The notes under the pieces: generated by a model
What the model was told of the DNA's origin: nothing
What the model saw: the letters and a program-made list of their open reading frames with translations, nothing else
Databases searched by the model: none
Shown here: positions 17,545 through 27,542 of the stretch, one piece after another
Layout of the letters: each line of letters starts with the position of its first letter
Position numbering within the stretch: the stretch's first letter is position 1
NCBI GenBank assembly: GCA_963734125.1
Contig: CAVTGB010000035.1
Coordinates: forward strand, 35,081-99,080
Direction: 5' to 3'
DNA length: 64,000 nt
From: DATARH01 sp963734125
GTDB lineage: Bacteria; Pseudomonadota; Alphaproteobacteria; ATCC43930; CGMCC-115725
Translations under genes and position numbers: made by a program

Positions 17545-19158
17545 ATGCGCTTGCGGTTCTTGGCATGGCGAGCCTTGCCGCGCTCGTCGCTGGCGCCTGC
17601 CGGCCGCGGCCGCGCGAGACGCCGAAACACGGCGGCACCCTTACTTACGTGATCCCGGCGGACGCGCCGCCGAGCTTCGACGCGCATCGCGAGACCACCT
17701 TCGCGACGATGCATTCGGCGGCGCCGTTCTACAGCGTGCTGATCCGGGTCAATCCGGACGAACCCGTCCTCGACCACCGATTTCGTCTGCGATCTGTGCA
17801 CCGCGATGCCGACAGCCGACCGACGACGGCAAGACCTACACCTTCAAGATCCGCGAGGGGGTCAAGTTCCACGACGGCTCGCCGCTGACCGCGGCCGACG
17901 TGGCGGCGAGCTGGAACGCAGATCATCTTCCCGCCCGAAGGGCGTGCTGAGCCCGCGCGAGAGCCACTACATGATGGTCGACAAGGTCGAGGCGCCCGAT
18001 CCGACGACCGTCGTCTTCCATCTGAAATTCGCCACCAACGCGTTCCTGCCGGCGCTCGCCGACCCCTTCAGCTTCATCTACCAGAAGGCGATCCTCGACA
18101 AGGATCCGCACTGGTACGAAAAGAACATCCTCGGGCTCGGGCCCGTTCAAGTTCGCCGAGCTACGAGATCGGCCAGTCGATCAAGGGGGTGCGCAACCCC
18201 GACTATTATCACAAGGGGCTGCCCTATCTCGACGGCTTCACCGGCGATCTATGCCGACAAGCAGGCGGTGCGGGTCGACGCGCATCCGCAGCGACCGCGC
18301 GGCGATCGAGTTCCGCGGCTTTCCGCCGACGGTCCGCGACGAGCTGGTCGGCGCGCTCGGCGACAAGATCGCGGTGCAGAACAGCGACTGGAATTGCGGC
18401 AGCTTTCGTCGAACCCAACCACAAGAAAAAACCGTTCGACGATGTCCGCGTGCGCCGCGCGCTGACGCTGGCGATCGACCGCTGGCATGGCGCGCCGGCG
18501 CTGGCCAAGATCGCCAATGTGCACACGGTCGGCGGCATCGTCTTTCCCGGGCTCGCCGCTGGCGGCGACCAAGGAGGAGCTGCAGCAGATCGCCGGGTTC
18601 TGGCCCGACATCGAGAAATCGCGCGCCGAGGCGCAGCCGTCTGCTTGAAGGAGGCGGGGGCCGAGGGGCTCAGCTTCGAGCTGTTGAACCGCAATGTCGA
18701 CCAGCCCTACAAGTATAACGGCACCTGGGTGATCGACGAGTGGAGCAAGATCGGGCTCCACGTCACCCAGCGCGTCGTGCCGACCGGCCCCTGGTTCGAA
18801 GCGATGCGCAGCGGCAATTTCGACGTCGTGCGTCGACCGGCAATTGCCAGAGCGTGGTCAACCCGCTGCTCGACGTGCAACGCTATCTGCCGCATCGGTC
18901 TACGCCGCCAACTACGGCCAGTTCGAGGACCAGCCGGAGATCGATCTCTACGACAAGATGCTGCGCGAGACCGACTTCGACCAAGCAGCGGGCGCTGATG
19001 CGCGAGTTCGAGAAACACGTGCTCGATACCAGGCGCACGAGATCTTTCTGTTGTGGTGGTACCGGATCGTCCCCTATCGCTCCTATGTGAAGGGCTGGAA
19101 GATCAGCCCGAGCCATTACCTCAACCAGGATCTGGCGACGATCTGGCTCGACAAATAG
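17545..19158 (+). CDS. Peptide-type ABC substrate-binding protein, copy 2 (frame-disrupted)
   Basis: Paralogue of copy 1 at a 1.66 kb period. ATG 17545 follows a GGGGGAAGAG ribosome site. The signal peptide (SLAALVAGA) and every family block can be followed only by changing frame: about 16 single-base surpluses and four missing bases. Examples of surpluses that fit two synonymous codons: TTT/C before GTC GAA, CTT/G before AAG GAG, ACA/G, GGG/C before TCG CCG. The family conveys di-, oligopeptides or similar substrates to the membrane permeases. It is the most heavily disrupted copy. Confidence 0.78.
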
Positions 19159-19205
19159 CGCGACCGCGAACCAGCCGAGCGAGCCGCGATATGGGACGGA
19201 AAGCG

Positions 19206-20820
19206 ATGAGCATTGCAGCGTTGCGGTTCGCCGCCGCCGGCTTGTCGCGGTGGCGCTGGTCGTGCCGGCCGCGGCCGACGAGACGCCGAAGCACGGCGGC
19301 ATCCTGACCTATATGATCCCGGCCGATGCGCCGCCGAGCTTCGACGGGCATCGCGAGGAGACCTACGCGACGATCCATTCGGTCGCGCCGTTCTACAGCG
19401 TCCTGATCCGGGCCGATCCGATGAACCCGGGCGACAGCACCGATTTCGTCTGCGATCTGTGCACCGAGATGCCGAAGCCGACCGACGACGGCAAGACCTA
19501 CACCTTCAAGATCCGCGAGGGCGTCAAGTTCCACGACGGCTCGCCGCTGACCGCCGCCGACGTCGCGGCGAGCTGGAACAAGATCATCTTTCCGCCGCCA
19601 GGGCGTGCTGAGCGCCCGCCAGAGCAATTTCGTGCATGGTCGACAAGGTCGAGGCGCCCGATCCCGACCACCGTCGTCTTCCATCTGAAATTCGCCACCG
19701 ACGCGTTCCTGCCGGCGCTCGCCGACCCCTACGCCTTGATCTACCAGAAGACGCATGCTCGACAAGGATCCCCACTGGTACGAGAAGAACATCATCGGCT
19801 CCGGCCCGTTCAAGTTCGTCAGCTACGAGACCGGCCAGTCGATCAAGGGCGAACGCAACCCGGATTACTACCACCAAGGGCTGCCCTATCTCGACGGGTT
19901 TAACGGGCATCTTTGCCGACAAGCAGGTCGATCCGGGTCGAGGCGATCCGCAGCGACCGCGCGGCGATCGAGTTCCGCGGCTTTCCGCCGACGGTGCGCG
20001 ACGAGCTGAAGCGGGCGCTCGGCGACAAGATCACGGTGCAGGACGAGCGACTGGAACTGCGGCGGCATGATCACGCCCGAACCACAAGCAGCAAACCGTT
20101 CGACGACGTGCGCGTGCGCCGCGCCCTGACCTTGGCGATCGACCGCTGGGGCAGCGCGCCGGAGCTGGCCAAGATCGCGATCGTGCACACCGTCGGCGGC
20201 CTCGTCTTTCCCGGCTCGCCGCTGGCCGCCACGCAAGGAGGAACTGCAGCAGATCGCCGGCTACTGGCCCGACATCGAAAAGTCGCGGGCCGAGGCGCGG
20301 CGGCTGCTGAAGGAGGCCGGCGCCGAAGGGCTGAGCTTCGAGCTGCTCAACCGCACTGTCGACCAGCCCTACAAATATTACGGCATCTGGGTCATCGACC
20401 AGTGGAGCAAGATCGGCCTCCACGTCACCCAGAGGGTGCTGCCGACCGGGCCCTGGTTCGAGGCGATGCGCGACGGCAATTTCGATGTCGTCCATCGAGG
20501 GCAACTGCCAGAACGTCGTCAATCCGCTCGCCGATGTCGCCAAATACCTGCCGCATACGGTCTCGTCGTCGAACTACGGCAACTTCGAGGACCAGCAGGA
20601 GGTCGACATCTACGACAAGATGCTGCGCGAGACCGACAAGGCGCAAGCAGCGGGCGCTGATGCGCGAGTTCGAAAATACGTGCTCGACGACCAGGCGCAT
20701 GCGATCTACCTGCTGTGGTGGCAGCGGATCGTGCCGTACCGCTCCTATGTCAAGGGCTGGAAGATCGGCCCGAGCCATTACGTCAATCAGGATCTGGGGA
20801 CGATCTGGCTCGACAAATAG
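19206..20820 (+). CDS. Peptide-type ABC substrate-binding protein, copy 3 (frame-disrupted)
   Basis: Third paralogue. ATG 19206 (an in-frame ATG at 19191 is possible) leads into signal peptide ALVVPAAADE after one missing base. The 5' third is open (ETPKHGGILTYMIPADAPP through FHDGSPLTAADVAASWNK), then about 12 surplus bases follow, for example GTG/C before ATG at about 19635, ACG/C before ATG at about 19754 and GGG/C before ATC at about 19909. It has LLNRTVDQPYKYYGIW where the other copies vary, so the ligand contacts may differ. Ends at TAG 20818-20820. Confidence 0.78.
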
Positions 20821-20854
20821 CCGCCGATTTGCCGGCGGCGGGGGAGGAACCGCG

Positions 20855-22465
20855 ATGCGAAAGCGGTTTGCCGTTATTCGCAGCTGCTCTGGGCGCAGTT
20901 CTCGTGATGGCGGCGTCTGCCGCCTTCGCGCAGACCCCGAAGCGCGGCGGCACGCTGACCTACATGATCCCGGCGGACGCGCCGCCGAGCTTCGACGGCC
21001 ATCGCGAGGGCACCTTCGCGACGCTGCACGCCACCGCCCCGTTCTACAGCGTCCTGATCCGGATCAACCCGGACAACCCGGCATCGACCACTGATTTCGT
21101 CTGCGATCTGTGCACCGAGATGCCGACGCCGACCGACGAGGACACGACCTACACCTTCAAGCTCCGCGACGGCGTCAAGTTCCACGACGGTTCGCCGCTG
21201 ACCGCGGCCGATGTGAAGGCGAGCTGGGAGCACATCATCAATCCGCCCGAAGGCGTCCTCAGCGTGCGCAAGAGCTGGTACAGGATGGTCGACACGGTCG
21301 ACGGCGCCGGACCCGACGACCGTCGTATTCCATCTGAAATTCGCGACCAACGCCTTCCTGCCGGCGCTCGCCGACCCGTTCACCTTCATCTACCAGAAGG
21401 CAAATGCTCGACCAGGACCCGCACTGGTACGAGAAGAACATCCTGGGCTCGGGTCCCGTTCAAATTCGTCTCCTACGAGACCGGCCAGTCGATCAGCGGC
21501 GTGCGCAATCCCGATTATTACCACCCGGGACTGCCCTACCTCGACGGCTTCACCGGCATCTTTGCGCGCCAAGCAGGCGACGCGGGTCGACGCGATCCGC
21601 AGCGACCGCGCCGCGATGGAGTTCCGCGGCCTGCCGCCCTCGGCCCGCGACGAGCTGAAATCGGCGCTCGGCGACAAGATCACCGTGCAGAAGAGCGACT
21701 GGAACTGCGGCAGCCTGGTGTACATCAACCACAAGAAGAAGCCGTTCGACGATGCCCGCGTGCGCCGCGCCCTGACGCTGGCGATCGATCGCTGGCGCGG
21801 CGCGCAGGCGCTCTCCAAGATCGCCAACGTCCGCACCGTCGGCGGCATCGTCTTTCCCGGGTCACCGCTCGCCGCGACCAAGGCCGAGCTCGAAGAGATG
21901 GCCGGCTATTGGCCCGACATCGAAAAATCGCGGACCGAGGCTAAGCGCCTGTTGAAGGAGGCGGGGGCCGAGGGGCTGAGCTTCGAGCTGCTGCACTCGC
22001 GGCGTCGATCAGCCGTACAAAACCGTCGGCACCTGGCTCGTCGACGAATGGAGCAAGGTCGGGCTCAAGGTCACGCAGAAGGTGGTGCCGACCGGCCCCT
22101 TCATCGAGGCGCAGCGCAGCGGCAGTTACGAGGTGGTTTCGGGCGCCAATTGCCATGGCGTCGTCAATCCGTTGCTCGACGTCCAGCCCTATCTGCCCGG
22201 CTCCTACTACACCGGCAATTACGAATTTTTCGAGGACCCGCAGGAGGTCGCGCTCTATCAGAAGACGCTGCGTGAGACCGACCCCGCCCGCGAGCGCGGC
22301 CTCGATGCGGGCGTTCGAGAAATATGTGCTCGACGACAGACGCACGCGCTCTACCTGCTGTGGTGGAACCGGATCATCCCCTACCGGTCCTACGTCAAGG
22401 GCTGGAAGATCAGCCCGAGCCATTACATCAACCAGGATTTGGCGACGATATGGCTCGACAAATGA
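20855..22465 (+). CDS. Peptide-type ABC substrate-binding protein, copy 4 (frame-disrupted)
   Basis: Fourth paralogue, least disrupted. ATG 20855 follows GGGGGAGGAA. After a GTT/GTA double base the signal peptide reads FAAALGAVLVMAASAAFAQ. The mature start TPKRGGTLTYMIPADAPP and the CDLCTEMP motif match the other copies. About seven surplus bases and one missing base; six surpluses fit synonymous pairs (CGG/C before GTC GAT CAG, CTC/G before ATG CGG). The middle has LLHSRVDQPYK instead of LLNRNVDQPYK, the most divergent ligand region of the set. It ends in TGA, not TAG. Confidence 0.8.
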
Positions 22466-22644
22466 GGCCGGCGGGGTGGCTCGCCCGCTCCAGTTAGACC
22501 GCCGCTTCAGCATCATCGCGGGGCGGCTCGCGACGGTTTGCCTGGCCAGCCCGCGGGTCACACCTTTTTGTCGTTGCGAGGCGCACCGCAAGGACGCAAT
22601 CTCGCCCTGAAGCGACCGATTAAACCCGGGCGGCGCGGCAGGGC

Positions 22645-23616
22645 ATGTATCGCTACATCATCAGTCGGATATTGCTGGTTTTCCCGACGCTCGCCGGCGC
22701 CGCGACACTGGTTTTCGCCTTGATGCGTCTCGTTCCGGGCGACATCTGCCTGGTGCGCCTCGGCGGCGAGGGCAACAGCTTCACCACCCAGGCGCTCGCC
22801 AGCTGCCATGCCGAGATCGGCATCGATCGGCCGTGGATCGTGCAATACCTCGATTTCCTGTGGGGGATGGCGCGCTTCGATTTCGGGATTTCGATGTGGT
22901 CGGGGAAGCCGGTCATCGTCGAGATCGCCACTCGCTTTCCGATTTCCTTGGAAGTCGCGGTGATGGCAACGATCATCGCAGTCACGATCGCGATCCCGCT
23001 CGGCACGATATCGGCGCTGAAGCAGAACAGCTGGATCGACCTCGTGGTCCGCTCCTTCTCGATCGCCGGACTGGCGACGCCCGCCTTCTGGCTCGGCATC
23101 GTATCGATCCTGCTCGTGCTCGATCTGACCCAGGCGATTTCCGGCCACCCCTGGATGCCGCCCATTGACTATGTCCCCTTGTGGCAGGACCCGATCCGCA
23201 ATCTGTCGATCGTGATGCTCCCGGCGCTGACGATCGGCTATCGCTATGCCGCCGTCTCGATGCGCATGACCCGCTCGGCGATGCTCGAAGTGCTGCGCGA
23301 GGACTATATCCGCACCGCGCGCGCCAAAGGGCTGATCAACCGCATCGTGATCAACCGGCATGCGCTGAAAAACGCACTGCTGCCGGTGGTCACGGTGATC
23401 GGCCTCGAGTTCGCGTTTCTGATCGGCGGCCTGGTCGTCACCGAGCAGGTGTTCAACCTGAACGGCATCGGCCGCCTGATGGTGCTTTCGGTGCAAAACC
23501 AGGATTACACCATGACCCAGGCGCTGGTGATGCTGGTCGTTACGATCGCCATCCTCAGCAACCTTGTGGTCGATCTGCTTTATGCCTGGCTCGACCCGCG
23601 GATCCGTCTGGGATGA
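22645..23616 (+). CDS. dppB: Peptide ABC transporter permease, DppB type
   Basis: 323 residues, intact. It begins MYRYIISRILLVFPTLAGA, the classic DppB/OppB first helix, followed by a periplasmic loop with CLVRLGGEGNSF. Five more helices follow; the EAA cytoplasmic loop is DYIRTARAKGLINRIVINRH, which docks on the ATPases. The C-terminal DLLYAWLDPRIRLG is also typical. Twelve bases separate it from dppC. A 179-base gap after the binding-protein array holds only a weak palindrome-like segment. Confidence 0.93.
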   Translation: MYRYIISRILLVFPTLAGAATLVFALMRLVPGDICLVRLGGEGNSFTTQALASCHAEIGIDRPWIVQYLDFLWGMARFDFGISMWSGKPVIVEIATRFPISLEVAVMATIIAVTIAIPLGTISALKQNSWIDLVVRSFSIAGLATPAFWLGIVSILLVLDLTQAISGHPWMPPIDYVPLWQDPIRNLSIVMLPALTIGYRYAAVSMRMTRSAMLEVLREDYIRTARAKGLINRIVINRHALKNALLPVVTVIGLEFAFLIGGLVVTEQVFNLNGIGRLMVLSVQNQDYTMTQALVMLVVTIAILSNLVVDLLYAWLDPRIRLG

Positions 23617-23627
23617 GAGGCTGAGCC

Positions 23628-24540
23628 ATGGCCGTTCTCGAACCGACCCCGACCGGTATCGCCGCCCTCGCCGACGACGGCAGCCTCGCGCCGCGCGGCA
23701 TCTTCGCGGTCTCCTGGAGCTTTCTCCAACGCCAACCGGTCGGCGCGATCGGCATGGTGCTGGTCGCGATCTTCGGTCTCGCCGGCCTCTTTGCCGATTG
23801 GATCGCCCCCTACAGCCCGACCGCCAACGACTTTGCCGCGATGACCGAGGTCGCCGAGCTGGGCGCACTGGCTCGGCACCGACCAGCTCGGGCGCGATCT
23901 CCTGTCGCGCATCCTGTTCGGCGCGCGCACCGCGTTCATCGTCGGCTTGAGCTCGGCCCTGGTCGGCGGCCTCTCTGGCCTGGTGATCGGGGTTGCCAGC
24001 GCCTATTTCGGCGGCAAGTTCGATCTGTGGCTGCAGCGCCTCCTCGACATCGTCATGTCGTTCCCGCTGATCATCATGGCGCTCGCCATCGTCTCGATCT
24101 TCGGCACCGGGGTCCAGAATGTCATCATCGCGATCACGATCCCCGGGATCCCGCGTTGCGCGCGGGTGGTGCGCTCCTCCGCGCTGGCGATCCGCGAGGT
24201 ACCCTATATCGACGCCGCGCGCGCCCTCGGCTTCAGCCACACCCGGATCATCCTGCGCCATATGATCCCCAACGTGATGGGCCCGTTCCTCGTCATCATC
24301 ACCGCCTGGGTCGGGCAGGCGATCCTCGCCGAGGCGGCGCTCAGCTATCTCGGGCTCGGCGTCCAGGAGCCGGTGCCGGCCTGGGGGCTGATGCTGCAGG
24401 GCGGCGCCGAGGAATACGCGACGACGGCGCCGTGGATCGCCATCTTTCCGGGCCTGGCGATTATGCTGACGGTATTCGGCATCAACCTGTTCGGCGATTC
24501 GCTGCGCGATGTGCTCGACCCCAAGATGCGCGACCGCTGA
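23628..24540 (+). CDS. dppC: Peptide ABC transporter permease, DppC type (one frameshift)
   Basis: About 303 residues when one surplus base is skipped. The N-terminal OppC-type helix (GAIGMVLVAIFGLAGLFAD) and the block WLGTDQLGRDLLSRILFGA are separated by a +1 shift at 23868, where GCAC reads as GCA/GCC, both alanine. Downstream is open: EAA loop YIDAARALGFSHTRIILRHM and the end MLTVFGINLFGDSLRDVLDP. It pairs with dppB. Gene likely intact in the organism. Confidence 0.87.
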
Positions 24541-24563
24541 GCCAGCTTAAACGAGGTCATAGA

Positions 24564-25022
24564 ATGCTTGAAGTCGAACATGCGGCCGATCTGAAAGCCT
24601 ATGAAGGCAAGGAGATCGGGGTCAGCGACTGGTATACGGTGACCCAGGAGCAGATCGACAAATTCGCCGATGCGACCGGCGATCATCAATGGATCCACGT
24701 CGATGTCGAGCGCGCCAAGCGCGAGATGCCGGGCGGCAAGACAATCGCTCATGGCTGGCTGACGCTGTCCTTGGTGCCGCGCCTCGCTTCGAGCCTCTAC
24801 CGGGTCAAGCACCGCTCGCGCGGCCTCAATTACGGCGCCAACCGGGTGCGCTTTACCGGGATGGTGCCGGCTGGCTCGCGGATTCGGCTGCGCCTCACGA
24901 TCAAGTCGGTCGAGGCGGTGGATGGCGGCGGAACGCGGATCACCTCCGACGGGACGATGGAGGTCGAAGGCGGCGCCCGCCCGGTCCTCATCGCCGAGAC
25001 GATCGGCGTCAGCTACGAGTGA
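24564..25022 (+). CDS. MaoC-family (R)-hydratase
   Basis: 152 residues with the hot-dog hydratase core: ADATGDHQWIHVDVERA (catalytic Asp and His of the hydratase-2 motif), GGKTIAHGWLTLSL and YGANRVRFTGMVPAGS. These enzymes hydrate trans-2-enoyl-CoA to (R)-3-hydroxyacyl-CoA and are linked to beta-oxidation and PHA supply. It follows dppC by 23 bases in the same direction, so it may be the last gene of the transporter operon. A strong hairpin lies 60 bases after its stop. Confidence 0.86.
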   Translation: MLEVEHAADLKAYEGKEIGVSDWYTVTQEQIDKFADATGDHQWIHVDVERAKREMPGGKTIAHGWLTLSLVPRLASSLYRVKHRSRGLNYGANRVRFTGMVPAGSRIRLRLTIKSVEAVDGGGTRITSDGTMEVEGGARPVLIAETIGVSYE

Positions 25023-25084
25023 GGCGCGCTTGCTGCGGCTAGACGCGGTCCCGACCAAGTTCCACCCGCTCACCCCCTCCCAAA

Positions 25085-25156
25085 CCCTCCCCCATCAAGG
25101 GGGAGGGCCTTTATCAGCACGCCTATTTTTACTCCCGCCCCCTCGATGGGGGCGGG
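25085..25156. repeat. Pair of GC-rich palindromes, possible terminator
   Basis: Two perfect 9-bp stems with 5-base loops: CCCTCCCCC-atcaa-GGGGGAGGG at 25085-25107, followed by CCTTTAT, and CCCGCCCCC-tcgat-GGGGGCGGG at 25134-25156. They lie between the convergent maoC and DUF971 genes. The first may end maoC transcription; the T-run is poor. The sequence type is the common interspersed intergenic palindrome of alphaproteobacteria. Confidence 0.6.
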
Positions 25157-25206
25157 TCGGGGTGGGGTGATGCGTGCCGAGTGCGTCGACTCGGTCGGGA
25201 ACCGCT

Positions 25207-25581
25207 CTAGCCCCGGCGCGGTTCGCGGCTGAGGCCGCGGGCCTCAAGGGCGGCGAGGTAAGCGGCCCAGCGCTTATCGTGCTCGACCCCAAGCTGATAG
25301 AAATAATCCCAGGAATAGATCCCGGTATCGTGCAGATCGTCGAACTTGATCCGGACCGCGTAATTGCCGACCGGTTCGAGATCGAGGATGCCAATTTCGG
25401 CGCGTTCGGCGATGATGATCTTCTCACCCGGCCCGTGCCCCTGGACCTCGGCAGAAGGGCTTTCGACCCGCAGATATTCGGCCGGGAGGCTGAAATGCTT
25501 GCCATCGTCAAACTCGATGTCGAGCCGTTTCTCGGCGCGCTTCAAACGCAGCTCGACCGGCCAGGGTCCGCTTTGCCTCAT
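25207..25581 (-). CDS. DUF971 (gamma-butyrobetaine hydroxylase-like N-terminal) domain protein
   Basis: 124 residues. The fold markers are FDDGKHFSLPAEYLRVESPS and, in the second half, VGNYAVRIKFDDLHDTGIYSWDYFY, typical of the stand-alone DUF971 domain. In some bacteria DUF971 is linked to Fe-S carrier proteins and Mrp; here there is no such neighbour. The start ATG 25581 overlaps the stop of the Trm112 gene, so the two are coupled. Confidence 0.87.
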   Translation of the reverse strand: MRQSGPWPVELRLKRAEKRLDIEFDDGKHFSLPAEYLRVESPSAEVQGHGPGEKIIIAERAEIGILDLEPVGNYAVRIKFDDLHDTGIYSWDYFYQLGVEHDKRWAAYLAALEARGLSREPRRG

Positions 25582-25808
25582 GGCTGCGGCGGCAACTTCG
25601 GCGCGGGTTGGGCGGCGGGTTCCTCTGAGCGCAACGGCCGCGCCTCGTCGACCAGCATGATCGGAATTCCGTCGCGGATCGGATAGGCGAGCCCGGCTTC
25701 CTCGCTGATCAGCTCCTGCGCTGCGCGGTCATAGCGCAGCGGCCCCTTGGTCAGCGGGCAGACCAGGATCTCGAGGAGTTTCGGGTCGATCTCCGAAGCG
25801 TCGTCCAT
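25578..25808 (-). CDS. Trm112 family (UPF0434) protein
   Basis: 76 residues. DPKLLEILVCPLTKGPL, AYPIRDGIPIMLVDEARPL are the family core. The Cys-x2-x zinc pattern is incomplete (one Cys in LVCPLTKG), as in many proteobacterial members. The eukaryotic and archaeal relatives activate tRNA and rRNA methyltransferases; the bacterial role is not settled. A Pro/Ala-rich tail follows. Overlaps the DUF971 gene by four bases. Confidence 0.88.
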   Translation of the reverse strand: MDDASEIDPKLLEILVCPLTKGPLRYDRAAQELISEEAGLAYPIRDGIPIMLVDEARPLRSEEPAAQPAPKLPPQP

Positions 25809-25840
25809 CGCTATTCCCCGGTGGCCGCAACAAGTCCCCG

Positions 25841-26524
25841 TCAGTGGCGCGTGCCGCCGCTTTCCTCGGTCGTCGGCTCGATCGCCGCCATTTCCACCAG
25901 CGTCGTCAGCAATCGCGCCCGCTCGTCGGGATCCGGGGCTTCGAGCAGCGCCTGCTTCTCGCTCGGCGCGAAGGGACAGGCCATCGCCAGCGAAGTAACG
26001 AGATACTCGCCCGGCGCCTTCTCGATCGCGTCGAAATCGGCCTGAATCTGGCGCTGCGCGAAATAGGCCTTGAGCCCGCGGATCAGACGCTCGCGGTCGA
26101 AGCCGGGCTCGCCCGGCCGGTCGCGGTCATGCGCGAAGTCTCGCCACTCGGGAACGACCCGGCGGTAGCCGGAGATCAGCGGCAGTTCCTCGCGGATGCG
26201 GAAGCGCGACATGCCGGTCAGCGTGAGCAGATAGCGTCCGTCGTCGGTCTCGCTGAACTGGGTGATGCGCCCGGCACAGCCAATCGGATAGACCGGCGGG
26301 TTAAGGCCACCTCCGCCCCGGTTGTCGTCCTGCGGTTCGCTCGGCTGGACCATGCCGATAAGGCGTTCGCCACCGAGCGCGTCACGCGTCATCGCCAGGT
26401 AGCGTGGCTCGAAGATGTTGAGCGGGAGCCGCCCGCGCGGCAAGAGCAGCACCCCGCTCAAGGGGAAAATCGGCAGGATGTCGGGCAGCTCGATCGGCTC
26501 CCGCGTGCTCGGCCGGTCGCTCAT
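25841..26524 (-). CDS. Lon N-terminal (LAN) domain protein
   Basis: 227 residues: LPDILPIFPLSGVLLLPRGRLPLNIFEPRY is split by no gap and matches the start of the ATP-dependent protease La substrate-binding domain. IGCAGRITQFSETDDGRYLLTLTG follows. No AAA or protease domain is present, so it is the free-standing form common next to the thioredoxin and Trm112 genes in alphaproteobacteria. Role: probably substrate binding, otherwise unknown. Confidence 0.87.
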   Translation of the reverse strand: MSDRPSTREPIELPDILPIFPLSGVLLLPRGRLPLNIFEPRYLAMTRDALGGERLIGMVQPSEPQDDNRGGGGLNPPVYPIGCAGRITQFSETDDGRYLLTLTGMSRFRIREELPLISGYRRVVPEWRDFAHDRDRPGEPGFDRERLIRGLKAYFAQRQIQADFDAIEKAPGEYLVTSLAMACPFAPSEKQALLEAPDPDERARLLTTLVEMAAIEPTTEESGGTRH

Positions 26525-26551
26525 GGCATGCCGCTTTCCATCACCGCCCCC

Positions 26552-27463
26552 TCACGAGAACATCAAGGACGACAGCCGGCGACGGGCGCTCAAGGTCAAC
26601 GGGTCGGTCGCGCCCATGACCTCGAAAAACTTGACCAGCTGGCGCCGCGCCGCCTGCTCGTCCCACATGCGGTCGCGCTTGAACAGGGTCAACAACTCGT
26701 CGATCGCCGTCTCGCGTTCGCCGGCGCCAAAGAGGGCGGTCGCCAACTCGAAGCGCGCCTCGTGATCGTCCGGGTTCCGCTCGATCCGGGTGCGCAGCGT
26801 ACCGAGCGAGCCCTTGGCCTTCTGCGCCTGCTCGGCCAGTTCGAGCGCCGAGTGCGCCGCCGCGATCTCGGCATGCTTGGCGATTTCCTTGGGCGCTTCG
26901 CCCAGCAGCTTCTGCGCCTTGCCGAGTTCGCCCCGCGCGATCAGCGCGCGCGCCAGCCCGGCCAGCGCCTCCGGGTTCTCCTTCTCGCGTTGCAGGATTT
27001 GCGAATAAAGCGCCGCGGCGCTGGCATGGTCGCCCCCTTGCGCGGCCTCTTTCGCCATCGTCATCGCCTGCTCGATCGGCGAGGGCCCGGCCGCCGTGCC
27101 GCCAAGGCGTTGGACGAACTGCTTGACCTGGCTTTCCGGTTGGGCGCCGACAAAGCCGTCGACCGGCCTACCCTCCTTAAAGGCATAGACCGCCGGGATC
27201 GACTGGATGCGCATCTGCTGCGCGATCTCGGGGTTCTCGTCGATGTTGAGCTTGACCATCCGCACTGCGCCGTTGGCCGCGCGCACCACCTTCTCGAGGA
27301 TCGGCCCCAATTGCTTGCACGGCCCGCACCACGGCGCCCAGAAATCGACGATGACCGGCTGGTCGAACGAGGCATCGACGACCTCGGCCATGAAATTCGC
27401 CGTGGTCACGTCCGCGATCGGCGCCGCCGCGCCACCGCCGCCGATCATAGGTTCGTTCGCCAT
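26552..27463 (-). CDS. Thioredoxin-TPR co-chaperone (CnoX/YbbN family)
   Basis: 303 residues from ATG 27463; the longer open frame upstream is not conserved-looking. The thioredoxin domain (residues about 15-125) has the active site FWAPWCGPCKQLGP with both Cys, unlike the enterobacterial YbbN that lost one. Residues 130-303 form TPR-like helices (LYSQILQREKENPEALAGLA). Known family members hand unfolded, oxidised proteins to GroEL and DnaK. It leads the minus-strand cluster through Lon-N, Trm112 and DUF971. Confidence 0.9.
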   Translation of the reverse strand: MANEPMIGGGGAAAPIADVTTANFMAEVVDASFDQPVIVDFWAPWCGPCKQLGPILEKVVRAANGAVRMVKLNIDENPEIAQQMRIQSIPAVYAFKEGRPVDGFVGAQPESQVKQFVQRLGGTAAGPSPIEQAMTMAKEAAQGGDHASAAALYSQILQREKENPEALAGLARALIARGELGKAQKLLGEAPKEIAKHAEIAAAHSALELAEQAQKAKGSLGTLRTRIERNPDDHEARFELATALFGAGERETAIDELLTLFKRDRMWDEQAARRQLVKFFEVMGATDPLTLSARRRLSSLMFS

Positions 27464-27542
27464 GCAGTTCTCTCCCCGGGGATACAACGCAAAACATGGC
27501 GGTGGCGACGCACGATGGCAAGCACTGCCGCCGCCGCTCTTG

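Larger units (their letters stand above)
15857..22465 (+). repeat. Tandem array of four paralogous binding-protein genes
   Basis: Four head-to-tail copies with starts 1.65-1.66 kb apart (15.86, 17.55, 19.21, 20.86 kb). All share long stretches, such as TYTFKIREGVK in copies 1-3 and WWxRIVPYRSYVKGWKI in copies 2-3, so the array is the product of gene duplication. The spacers between copies are short (34-47 bases) and each carries its own ribosome site. Confidence 0.85.

Noticed and set aside
15857..22465. Programmed frameshifting in the binding-protein array
   Set aside because: The shifts occur at dozens of sites, with no slippery heptamer and no constant position among the copies. Genetic programming cannot explain that pattern.
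15857..22465. CRISPR array from the regular repetition
   Set aside because: The period is 1.65 kb and is made of paralogous coding sequence, not short repeats with spacers.
22566..22605. Half of a dispersed repeat (TCGTTGCGAGGCGCACCGC) in the gap before dppB
   Set aside because: It resembles known intergenic repeats but no second copy or clear dyad is in the window, so I do not annotate it.
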